Assembly (NCBI GenBank): GCA_963556145.1
Contig: OY744463.1
Location: forward strand, 992,001 to 1,056,000
From: Hygrocybe punicea
Lineage: Eukaryota; Basidiomycota; Agaricomycetes; Agaricales; Hygrophoraceae
Reading direction: 5' to 3'
Length of the DNA: 64,000 nucleotides
Each line of letters opens with the position of its first letter. The stretch's first letter is position 1. Of this stretch, positions 25,991-35,205 are shown piece by piece. Made by a program: the position numbers and the translations under genes. The notes beneath the pieces were generated by a model. It saw nothing but the letters and a program-made list of their open reading frames with translations, had not been told where the DNA came from and searched no databases.

Positions 25991-26653
25991 TTAGATCGTA
26001 GTCTCGTAAGGAACAGGAACCATAGTCTGCGGAGTATTCTGGGCTGTCGACACCGTCCGCGATTCCCGAGGCAGAGCAGGGATGCGCTTCAATTGCACAC
26101 GGACTGCGAGAAGATATCACACAGTAAGAAAGAATGCATGACAAAGCTTGATATGTTCTACTTACCACCGTTCTTCTTCGCCTCCTCGTGAGCAGCGTGG
26201 TTGCTCTGCACTCTGTCCAGGAAGGCTTGTCTACATCCGGAATGCCTGATGTGTTCAACGCGGACGTTGACTCGCTTCTCGATATAACGATTTCCTACAA
26301 CTTTGTTGACGATGACACCCACAGCATTTGGTGTAACGTTGTAAACAATTCCAGTTCGTCTGCGTTTCCGGTCACTCAAGTCAGCCTTGAAGTATGTGTA
26401 CAGAATATCAATCAGCCGGACGCACCCGTGGTAGAATTTATGGGGCATGCCCTTTTGTTGTGCAGCGTTAGCTTTGATGTCGACAATATCCCCTACGCGG
26501 TAGTTGATAAGGAAGGTAGACAACTTGACGGGACCATGTTCTGCGCAATACTTTAGGCCCTTTCATATGATCTTGGTCAAAAGAAGTCGTACCCTTGAAG
26601 CCACGCTTGAACATATGGCGCGTACGCGCTCGATAACCGAAAGAATGAGGCAT
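25991..26653 (-). CDS. RPL21: 60S ribosomal protein eL21
   Basis: Large ribosomal subunit protein. ATG at 26653 gives MPHSFGYRARTRHMFKRGFK, joined through a first intron to EHGPVKLSTFLINYRVGDIV. Further exons give KGMPHKFYHGRTGIVYNV, NRYIEKRVNVRVEHIRHSGC and a final exon VQLKRIPALPRESRTVSTA ending VPVPYETTI, TAA at 25991. Three introns, each restoring known eL21 sequence when removed. Divergent from RPS9, which suggests coordinated expression from one control region. Confidence 0.96.
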
Positions 26654-26850
26654 ATTGGGATCTTCTGCTACATTGTTCAGTCAAATTAGCCAGCTTGAAA
26701 AAACAGCAGAGCACTGACGATGGCCGGGGTAAGAGGGAAAAGTTACTGGAACGGGTAAAGCCGAGTGGCTGATAAACTTTACAGTTAGCACATGTGACTT
26801 GTCCGTCCACAAAACCCCTCAAACTGTCAAAGCCTTGATCCTCAAGAAAA
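26654..26850. promoter_or_regulatory. Shared promoter of RPL21 and RPS9
   Basis: A 197-bp spacer between divergent start codons of two ribosomal protein genes. Co-regulation through one bidirectional promoter is an inference from spacing and function. A pyrimidine-rich tract is present; I could not assign a known binding site. Confidence 0.55.
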
Positions 26851-27690
26851 ATGCCCAGGTCGTGCAAACCTTTCACTGCTTGGGACCTCTGCTAACGATA
26901 AATTTATAGGGCTCCGCGGAACCACAGCAAAACGTGAGCTGTTCACTTCAAGATCCACATAGTGGAGGGGATGCATCGTGCTGACCAAAGGCCGTGCCCC
27001 ATTATTATTATTATTATAACTTTCACAGTTATAAAGTTCCTCGTCGACCGTTTGAATCTGCTCGCCTCGATGCGGAGCTGAAGGTCTGCTTTCGTATTGC
27101 TTTCCCTTAACAATAGTTAGGTCCTTGATGGTTTTCGTCTTCAGCTTGCCGGCGAGTACGGCCTGCGCAACAAACGGGAAATCTGGCGTATCGCCCTCAT
27201 CTTGTCAAAAATTCGCCGTGCGGCTCGTGAACTTCTCAAGCTTGACGACAAAGACCCAAAGCGTTTGTTCGAGGGAAACGCTCTCATCCGCCGACTTGTC
27301 CGTATCGGTGTGCTTGACGAGACCCGCATGCGTCTCGATTACGTATTGGCATTGAAGATCGAGGATTTCCTGGAGAGACGGTTGCAGACCCAAGTTTTCA
27401 AACTTGGCTTGGCGAAAAGTATTCATCATGCGCGTGTTCTCATTAGACAGCGACACATTCGGTGCGTCTCGTCACTTCCTTTTAACGCTGGTTCTTGATG
27501 CCTCCACTGTAGTGTTGGGAAGCAGATTGTTAATGTGCCATCATTTGTTGTTCGTCTCGACTCCCAAAAACACATTGATTTCGCTCTCACCTCACCATAC
27601 GGTGGTGGACGTCCTGGCCGTGTCAAACGCAAGCGGGCAGCTGCTGCGGCCAAGAAGGAAGAGGCAGGTGATGAGGAAGAGGAGGAATAA
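26851..27690 (+). CDS. RPS9: 40S ribosomal protein uS4 (S9), with 8-nt first coding exon
   Basis: Small-subunit protein involved in decoding fidelity. The N-terminus only becomes correct with three short exons: ATGCCCAG (26851-26858), a 24-nt exon (26910-26933) and the exon from 27029, giving [20 protein letters not shown]. The next exon from 27145 reads [18 protein letters not shown], then [18 protein letters not shown] and the S4 RNA-binding domain ([40 protein letters not shown]). An intron near 27461-27511 precedes [16 protein letters not shown]. The tail is basic then acidic, TAA at 27688. The intron boundaries carry GT/AG and a CTAAC branch site near 26892. Confidence 0.95.
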
Positions 27691-28066
27691 TGGTGTTCCT
27701 CCCTATGTATCATGTCACACCGTGCTCATGATGACATGTAAATCTGTCCTGGCTTCAATGGAAGCAGGCTCTCTTCAAGCGACCAGTTCAATACAACCGG
27801 GATTATCATCAATATATTAGTGATAATTGACACGCTAGTACTGAAGCCGTAGCCTCTTTTCTGATGACTGTCAAGGAACAAATGACAACTCAGCACCAAA
27901 ACGTTGAGAAGAACGACCGGAATGATAGTCTCGGCGTGCGCTGAAGCTATGCTCTCTGGACTTCCAATAAGGTATTGGGGCAGTAAGTGCAGCGTTGAGT
28001 CTCCCCGAGTTGACGACGTTCCGCACATGTTCCCTATGGTCAATCGTCTGGTGACAATTCTATCAA

Positions 28067-29671
28067 CTATTCCATGCGTATATGAATGTTCAAGGGAAAA
28101 GTTTGTACCGACTGCGGAAAGCGAATGATATCAGCCAGAATGTTGCTGGATTCGGAAGCGCTTGTTAGTGTGGTGTTCGCCTCTCGAAATGCAGCTTTGA
28201 TTGCTTCGATTCTGCCAGCTGATTTCGCTACATCGTTGTCTGGGGATGGACATGTTCAGGAAGAGGAGATGGTCCAGCTTTGCAAGGACTCGCCTGGTCG
28301 AACAAGGCATTGGATCGCCAAACGATGGGCAACATTGGTCTGGATCCAAGGGGCTGACGACTTGGGCAGTAATTTGCCTTCGTTCACGGATATGTAATAC
28401 GTGTCGTAGGGATAGGTGTTACCATAGTAGAAGAAGAAATCTATGACAAGTGCCCCGAGTCGTTCGGTTTCCAGAGGCTTCTCTACGAAGTCAACGGGTC
28501 GCTTATTTGGATTCAGCTTCTCTTCGAAATTGATTCATCATCGTCATCAAAGAGGGGTTGCCTAGGACTACGAACCTGTAGAAAATTAATTGCCATGCAA
28601 GTGAGGCAATAACTGCTCAGTCCCGAGTATGCAGCGGAGTTGAGTTTTCTTTGAGAGAGAAAAGCTTTGACGACCATGATGAGCGGGCGTAGTGCTGGCA
28701 TTCGCTTGAGGTAGCCATTAATAATATCAACAGCGTGGACCCCGTCAACGTTTCCGATGCCAATATCAACCTGGAAAGAACCTGGAAAGACCGAGTGGTT
28801 AGTTCCAACATCCGAAGAAATAAGTTAGACTCAACTAACCAAGATCCGGAACGGTTCGAAACGAAATTATTGGCACTTTTGCCCAGTGATTGACCTCCAC
28901 GTCACTGGCAATACCGGCACTCCTGAGGACGTTCGAAAGCTGAAAAAGTGAGCTTTTTACTAGATTGGGATGCAGAACCTCGTGCAGTTGGACGCAGATG
29001 TCGAGGTCGCTGGTGGTGAATAAGGTGAATGTGGCACCAAATGTTGTCTGTGACTGACCTGTCCGGAAGACACAAATCGTGAGCAACACTTCCAAATATG
29101 TCGACTTCGGCGCCTGGGAAACGTCGCTCGAGTGCCTTCGCGATAGCTAGGAATACCTGATGTCGGGCAATCTTCTCCTGTGGTGTTGGAAGAACGTATG
29201 ATAGATACGCCACGATTTCGTCGTGTAGTCTGCGTTAAATAATCATCGTTAGCCAATGTCGGCTGGATGGTATTGAAGCTGACCTCTGTTCAAAGCTGTG
29301 GTGCGGTGTCATTTCCAACTTGTGAATCCAGGGCGTGAGCAGATGTTCCTCCTCCTCAATGACGGTCCTTTTCCGTTTCCTCGGCCTTTTGCTGTGGTCA
29401 AAGTTATTCCTAGAACTGGCGTTGAGTTGAGGAGTATCTGAATCAAGCGGCTCCACAAGAGCGACGTTCTGAGATGGCTGGACTGAACACTTGGTTTCCA
29501 TCTTCGACGCGTCGCGGTCAACTCCAACTTCTGGGTTGTACTGTGGATGTAACCTGGAAAAAAGAAATATGAACAGCCCCTAGGACTAATTCAACACCCA
29601 GATATCGCTCACGTGCCCTGATTGAAAACGGAAGACCCCATGACACAACGTCTATCACTGCTGTGAACCAT
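28067..29671 (-). CDS. Trf4/Cid-type non-canonical poly(A) polymerase
   Basis: Nucleotidyltransferase expected to add short A-tails in nuclear RNA surveillance (TRAMP-like) or to act as a terminal uridylyltransferase. The start at 29671 gives MVHSSDRRCVMGSSVFNQ; an intron leads to KMETKCSVQPSQ and a basic NLS-like KRPRKRKR. Domain marks are LHDEIVAYLSYVLPTPQEK, IFGSVAHDL with SDLDICVQ (metal-binding Asp pair) and FQVDIGIGN (third Asp). The PAP-associated domain is LKRMPALRPLIMVVKAFLSQ through DFFFYYGNTYP. One intron near the 3' end (28240-28293) only works with a GC donor (CCAG|GCGAGT), giving CLVRPDNDVAKSAGRIEA. TAG at 28067. Confidence 0.85.
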
Positions 29672-30165
29672 GGCGAATCCTGTTACACACGCCCCGGCTG
29701 GTAAGCTTGCAGTTGCAGAGCCCTTCAATAATACCCCAGGCTAATCGGTGCACCGTACAAAGTCAAAGTTGGGGGGCGCCGACTATCTGTTTCTTCAAAA
29801 CCTAAGCATCACGGCACCAGGTCTGTCTCACAGATCAACTTCAGCTTACTTCCCCAACAAGCCTTCATTTCTGCCATAGTGAACCGCCGTCAGCAACTAG
29901 CCCTACAGGTCAAACTGACCCTGTAGACTACCCACGCCCAGCTCCACCTGGAGATGAGCACGACGCCGTCCCTCCACATCACGAAGACGAAGTTCCAAAG
30001 AAGGAAAAGAAACACGGGAGTCATGACAACGAGAAGAAGTTCAAAGAAAGCGCTCAGTGGAAGGCAGAGGCTACCAGGCCCACTAGGGATATCCTTGGTG
30101 GCAAAAAGGATTTCGGCGCAGGAAGAAGGATTTCGCAGCCTGCAGGCAAGGGCTTCACAGCTTGA
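29670..30165 (+). CDS. Small conserved hydrophilic protein
   Basis: Three exons, about 120 residues: MANPVTHAPA, then VKVGGRRLSVSSKPKHHG, then a Pro-, Lys- and Glu-rich part (PVDYPRPAPPGDEHDA) ending in RDILGGKKDFGAGRRISQPA and GKGFTA, TGA at 30163. No domain is known to me; the Gly/Arg-rich end may bind nucleic acid. The start ATG overlaps the start codon of the minus-strand polymerase gene in the palindrome CCATGG (29668-29673 on both strands). If the polymerase starts at its second Met (29640), the coding regions still lie 29 bp apart or less. Confidence 0.65.
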
Positions 30166-30371
30166 AATATCGATATGAGCAGGTGAAACAGAATCGAATG
30201 TACAATACCATGACAGAACATATCAACGTTATGCAATATGCTTTTCCAGGGTGGATTTCTGACAAGGTCCTTCTGAATCTGACGGTCCCGCGTTACACTT
30301 GAAAAATTGGACTGTGTTGTGGTTCATGCATGATCATAGCTTGGGCAAATGGAAGAAAGATACATGTCAAC

Positions 30372-31305
30372 CTAATCCTCCTCGACTGTCTTCTTGGCTT
30401 TCTTTCCCCGAAGCTTCTTCGCTGGTCTTGGCTTTGGCTCTTTCTGTGCAGCCATAAGAGCAGAAACACGGGCAAGGACAGCCTATCGGACAAATGTGTG
30501 TTAGCATGGTCAAATAAAATGTTCAAACAAAAATGGAGCGAGAGAGAAAGTGCAAGGTGAAAGATTGTTTCGGCTGTAATCACCAACGAGTCGGATCCTC
30601 CGCGAAGAGCAACGAACGGGGCCCGATAGCGACATGGTGAGGTATCCAGTGGAGTTGATCGACCCCGACAGGATTGGGATTAATATTGCAAACATGTCCA
30701 CGCCCAACTTTCATACACCTTTCGGTGGTTCCAGCGGGTTCTAACGCGAGTGCATTCGGAGAAAACCAACAACAAGAAAAGAAAACAAAGAAACAAGTAG
30801 GTCTGTGAACAGGAGGGAGGGTACTCGCCGTCCTCAGGTCCGGGCGGTAGCCTCGCTTGGCTGGTGTGGCTGCGATGCCGAGCGCTCGACGGCCTCCAGA
30901 ACGGTGGCGGATACTGGACGTTGAATAAGCAGAAGATACGGCTGATGGAGGCGCTTTTGTCTTCTTAGTAATGAGTTGAATCCCTGAACCAGAGTCCTGG
31001 ACGTGGATTGTCTGAGATACGCATGTCAGAGATTGTTGCATCCAAAGCATTTCATTTCAACCTTTGCATTAGCCAATCCTGAGAACTTGAAGGAGTGCAG
31101 ATTGCGGAGGTTACCCTAACAATTTAGAACATTCAGGTCCATAATTTCAGACTATGAAGTAAATGCTTGTTTACGGATTCCTTGGTGAACACAGGGCCCT
31201 CGGGAACTCGCTTCACGATGAAAGAGTTGTTCTTCTGCAGTATTCATTAGTCAAAAGTCCAGTCCACACATCATTCAAACACAACTGACTCGAAGAAGGA
31301 GCCAT
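30372..31305 (-). CDS. RPL28: 60S ribosomal protein eL28
   Basis: Large-subunit protein found in animals, plants and many fungi but lost in budding yeast. Start MAPSSS at 31305 is spliced to NNSFIVKRVPEGPVFTKES. Later exons give NLHSFKFSGLANAKTIHVQD, KKTKAPPSAVSSAYSTSSI and KRGYRPDLRT. The last exon is AVLARVSALMAAQKEPKPRP with a Lys-rich end, TAG at 30372. The last intron (30483-30828) is 346 nt, far longer than its neighbours. It needs a GC donor (ACG|GCGAGT) to keep frame, because the nearby GT at 30823 would put the final exon out of frame. Confidence 0.92.
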
Positions 31306-31412
31306 TGTAGGTCGGAGGACATTGCAAAGATTTTATATAATTTCCTTCGCTTCAATGAAGCAAATCAGACGGTGGCTGGAACTGTACAGTCGTCGGCAAA
31401 TGCCGATAATAT

Positions 31413-32419
31413 TTACTGCTTTCTCTTCGAAAAGCGCTTCCACATGAGTGATAAAACCCACGATCTTGGCAACCATCTGAAAATATAAAATACTAGTCCG
31501 TCTCCTCCCAAAGACATATAAGATGGCGGCCTCCGGTTGAGCGTCTTCCGCGCGACCTGGTCGGCAAACACTTCCGTCCGCATGGAGTATTTCGACTGAC
31601 TTTGAGTTCATCCTTTCAATAATTTGCTCCAGGTACGCCCCGTACAGTGAGCCCGCAGGCAGTCCCGTGAATATCGCCGACTGATTCTTCGAGATGTTCG
31701 ACGTTACCGCACCGGGCGCGATGAGCATAACATCGACGTTGAACGGCTTGCACTCCATCGCGAGCACCTCGCTCAGCGTATGCATTGCTGCCTTTGAGGC
31801 TGAATACAGCCCATTCCATGGCGTTGGGCTGCAATCACTTCGTCACAGCCAAGCTTTGCCAAGGAAAATCTCTGGTGACTCACAATTCTGCAAGCACAGA
31901 GCCAATATTCACGATCAACCCACTTTGGCGCTTGGCCATGGCTGGAAGGACAGCCTTCGCCAGGCGCAGAATTGAAAATGTATTCGTATCAAACGTCCTT
32001 TGGACTTGCTCCAGCGGAACATCAACCAGCGGGCCTAAATGTACATTCACCACATCGTTAGTTCAAAAACAGTTGGACTTATGCATCCGGCTTCCCTGTA
32101 CAAAGGATCCCAGCATTATTCACCACCACATCGATCCTTTTCTCGGTTTCCAGTACATGTTCCACCACGCGCTGCACGTCGTCGTCGCTCGTGACGTCCA
32201 GAGCCAGCTTTTCAATCATGGGATCCGATAACCCTGCCATACTTTCCACGTTCCGGGAAGTTGCGTAGACCTTGCATCCTTGCAAGGCGAACTGCTCACA
32301 TCTGAAAAAGACGACGACGACTATGAGTCTCTGGTCTGCAATGTCATTTAGGCTACTTGCAACGAAAATCCAATCCCGCCTGAGGAACATCCAGTGACGA
32401 TGACAACTTTGGGCGCCAT
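31413..32419 (-). CDS. Short-chain dehydrogenase (AYR1-like), apparent frameshift
   Basis: NADPH-dependent reductase of the classical SDR fold, closest in pattern to 1-acyl-dihydroxyacetone-phosphate reductase of lipid droplets/ER. The start at 32419 gives MAPKVVIVTGCSSGGIGF (Rossmann TGxxxGIG), then CKVYATSRNVESM, VVVNNAGILCTG, NIGSVLAE and the catalytic YSASK in WNGLYSASKAAMHTLSEVL. After LPAGSLYGAYLEQIIERMN the reading frame stops matching; one nucleotide shift near 31605 restores SKYSMRTEVFADQVARKTL, RRPPSYMSLGG and a hydrophobic, basic end (RWLPRSWVLSLMWKRF), TAA at 31413. No intron can explain the shift. It may be a recent mutation or a sequence error. Confidence 0.8.
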
Positions 32420-32674
32420 GATGGTCGTTGCAAAGTCGAAGGTCAAAAATACTAATGACCTGGAGTTGTCCAATGAATTCGAAGGAGTATACATTTATCA
32501 TGCGACCATGCTATATAACATCCTTAGAACTCCCAATGATGCAAATGAACTGTACGATAATATGGTTATAAAGGTGCAACGATACTTCCAAGAATTAGGC
32601 TAACTTCGTCAACCACAGCAAATCGATTATTCTCCTAGTAGAGTATAACTGTATAGTGTGGCCATATTTATCAG

Positions 32675-33427
32675 CTAGGGAAGGTGAAATTTCACAAAGA
32701 TATTTTCACTCACTTCGTAGGGACCTTTGATTGATTCAAGCGGACTATGATGGGTACCCCAAGTGTTCCAAAGACAGTGGCTACTCTGTGCGACCCTGAT
32801 AAGAACACCAGCAAAATGAGGGAGATGATACTTCTTTACCGAACATGAACAACAGCATTGAGATCTAACGGGCATGAAAGGATGTTCAACGAGTTCAGTG
32901 CGCCTTGCGTCAGCGTAACGTTGCCAAAAGTGCCGCTATTTGCTAATGACAGAATTGGGACCACAAACCCCGGGGAGAATGTGCGATCGAATTGCGCATA
33001 GGTGATGCCATTGATTCCTGCGCTACATACAATACGGTCGATGGTGAATTCGATAACCAGGGGATTCTGGGCTGAGTAGCTAAATAAGTGGATGTAAGAG
33101 GGAGAATGATGAAAATTGACTCCACCTTCGAAATTGACCCTGTAAGAAGTTTGGTCAGCTTTTGTTGTCACCAAGATCATGTACAGAAAATGAACGAGAC
33201 GATGTTAGAGCTCAGCGATTCGGGCTGGTGTTCTCCGTTCAACAACAATCAGCGTCACGGCCAAGAACGTGCAAACGGCTCACAGTAATGAAGACATTGA
33301 TATGTTTGACGATTTCGAAGTCGATGATACCCCCAATGGAATAATTAAGCCCAGGGGTGGTAGGAGCAGCCTCGACACAAGCAGCAAGCAATGCAACGGC
33401 CCCAAGAAGAAGGTTGAACGCGACCAT
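32675..33427 (-). CDS. Small secreted protein, unknown function
   Basis: Starts MVAFNLLLGAVALLAACVEA at 33427, a textbook signal peptide with cleavage expected after VEA. An intron of about 130 nt leads to ADQTSYRVNFEGGVNFHHSP, then PLVIEFTIDRIVCSAG, FSPGFVVPILSLANSGTFGN and LNILSCPLDLNAVVHVR. A last intron probably adds VAQSSHCLWNTWGTHHSP and the terminus ENIFVKFHLP, TAG at 32675. Cysteines are few. No family recognised; it may be a cell-surface or effector-like protein of fungi. It is divergent from the LysM gene with 221 bp between starts. Confidence 0.65.
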
Positions 33428-33648
33428 TTTACTCAGAGTGACGCAGATTCTGGTTGTCGATATTTATAAATTCGTCGTCCACATGGTCCTTGCAGGCCCC
33501 ATGGCTCCATGGGCTACAGTTATCGGCAGACTTTCAAATATCAGCTTCGGCTGCCTGACGGTGAATCCTGGCGCCAAATTAGGTGAGAGTTTCAAATTTG
33601 AAATTTCGGGTGGCGGTGCGGTAACCACTTCGCACGTCTTTACCGCCA

Positions 33649-34470
33649 TGGGACGGTGGACACAATACGACGAGGTAACACAACCGCCGTTCACGGTCTC
33701 CTCTCTTGACTTACATTGCCATCTGAAAAGGACGATTTCCGGCTCCCCGAGGGTATGGAGCGGGTTGGATATGACGCTGACACTGGTCGCTACTACTTTC
33801 GCGATGAGGAGGGTGGGTTCAATCTGTCACGGGCCATCATCATCATCGTGGATTGAGCTTCCGTTTTGTCTAGGTGTACTGTATGCGGGAGCGGAGGGAG
33901 CAGAGTTTGGTCAATTGAACCCAGGTTAGCAATCATGGCGCTATCCCAGTATATACGCTCACTCAGGTCTCTCCAGTGTCGGATGCTCCTACATTGTCTG
34001 CAGGCGCACAGAACGAGGACTTGGAAGCAGCCCCAACAAGGCCAGACGGGTATCAACAGCTGGCCGTCGATGAGGCAAGTCCCAGAAGGGGTGGCTTCTA
34101 CAACTAATAAACGCTTACTTGCCCCCTCGCTTCCCCGTTATAGCACCCCCAAAACCGGAGCCATCCCAGAGTCAACAGCGAGGCATACCGATCTCTATTT
34201 CCCTTTTTTCTCATCATTGCTGTCACCCTCCTGCTCATCTGGCGATTGATAATCTCACCCGCGACCTCACCGCAGAAAAGCGATTGTCCTGAGAAGAGCA
34301 TGGCGTATTGGGTCAAACCAGGAGACTCTTGTTGGGAGATCTCGAGAGTCCACGGTTGTCAACTTGACGACCTCATTGCCGCCAACCCCAAAGTAGATTG
34401 CAGCAGGCTGTTACCTGGTACTACCATGTGCTTGCCTGGCGCAACTCAGCCATCACGGAGGAAGTATTGA
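33649..34470 (+). CDS. Type II membrane protein with extracellular LysM (CBM50) domain
   Basis: Start MGRWTQYDE at 33649, spliced to DDFRLPEGMERVGYDADTGR, an N-terminal cytosolic motif I know from mushroom LysM proteins. Later exons give AGAEGAEFGQLNP and DGYQQLAVDE. A single transmembrane helix follows (LFPFFLIIAVTLLLIWRLII), then a LysM domain with YWVKPGDSCWEISRVHGC, LIAANPKVDC and LLPGTTMCLPG, with paired cysteines. TGA at 34468. LysM binds chitin-type glycans, so the protein may sense or hold the cell wall. The intron 34075-34143 has a consensus GC donor (GAG|GCAAGT), required by frame. The intron near 33930 is uncertain; 90 nt ending CTGCAG fits best. Confidence 0.85.
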
Positions 34471-34602
34471 AGGGATGCAAATCAATCTGTCTCTCCCGAC
34501 CAATTTTTTTTTCAAGTTGTCATTTATCTCGACTGCTGTTCTCGGTCATGGATTTCCTACAGTTGCCTAGCACTACTAGTACATCATGATATGACATTCT
34601 AA

Positions 34603-35205
34603 TCAACAACACGGCTGCATGGCTGATCTCAGCGATGACTGATGTGCCATATTCATCGAGAGAATATGGAAAGTATTATCTCGTTTGGTAGACGTCTCAA
34701 AACGCATCACCGTTATCCGGAAGTCAAACGGCGTCCCTGATAAATCCCTGGTAGTTGTACCCAACGACGTGGACGATGCCACCCGCGAGTTGACATCATT
34801 AGTTTTGAACCGTCCAGTCTCCCGCATTGGGAGGCCAAAGTACGTAGAAGGATATTGCATGGGTTCTCCACGCGAAGGCGAGCGATGCTGCGCTTCCTCC
34901 GAGGATTTACGCCGGTCACTCATCAGGCGGTTGAACACTCGTCCTCTTTGTTGTTTCCAGCAGCGAAAAATACTAATGCCACTGGTCCTTCTTGAGAAAA
35001 AAAAAGTCCCAACAAACAGCTGGTCACACCTACCATCTCCTTGATGGCGGCGACAGCCAGTAGAAGCCGAAGACCACGGCGGCGAGTGATGATAAGAGCG
35101 AGGACCTGTGAACAAATTTGGTTCACGTGGTGGTTTGGTTATGGTTCCCCGTGCTGACAGGGTCAGGTCGGTTGTTGGAAGATGAGCAGTGAGACGGAGA
35201 GTCAT
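34603..35205 (-). CDS. Hypothetical Ser/Thr/Arg-rich protein
   Basis: Continuous open frame of 200 codons from MTLRLTAHLPTTDLTLSA at 35205. It is Arg-, Ser- and Thr-rich (SDRRKSSEEAQHRSPSRGE) without a domain I recognise. Part of the middle may be intronic: GT...AG boundaries exist at about 35035 and 34985, and splicing there would shorten the protein to about 80 residues ending NNKEDECSTA. An alternative frame near 35080 holds a hydrophobic stretch (SLLSSLAAVVFGFYWL). Weakly supported. Confidence 0.35.
   Translation of the reverse strand: MTLRLTAHLPTTDLTLSARGTITKPPREPNLFTGPRSYHHSPPWSSASTGCRRHQGDGRCDQLFVGTFFFSRRTSGISIFRCWKQQRGRVFNRLMSDRRKSSEEAQHRSPSRGEPMQYPSTYFGLPMRETGRFKTNDVNSRVASSTSLGTTTRDLSGTPFDFRITVMRFETSTKRDNTFHILSMNMAHQSSLRSAMQPCC

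Noticed and set aside
27726..28043. Hydrophobic minus-strand open frame beyond the Trf4-like gene
   Set aside because: Lies after the stop of that gene, has no motif and is likely 3' flanking sequence.
34923..35126. Short hydrophobic frame opposite the hypothetical gene at 34603-35205
   Set aside because: Could be an alternative exon with a membrane helix, but no splice arrangement gave a complete protein.
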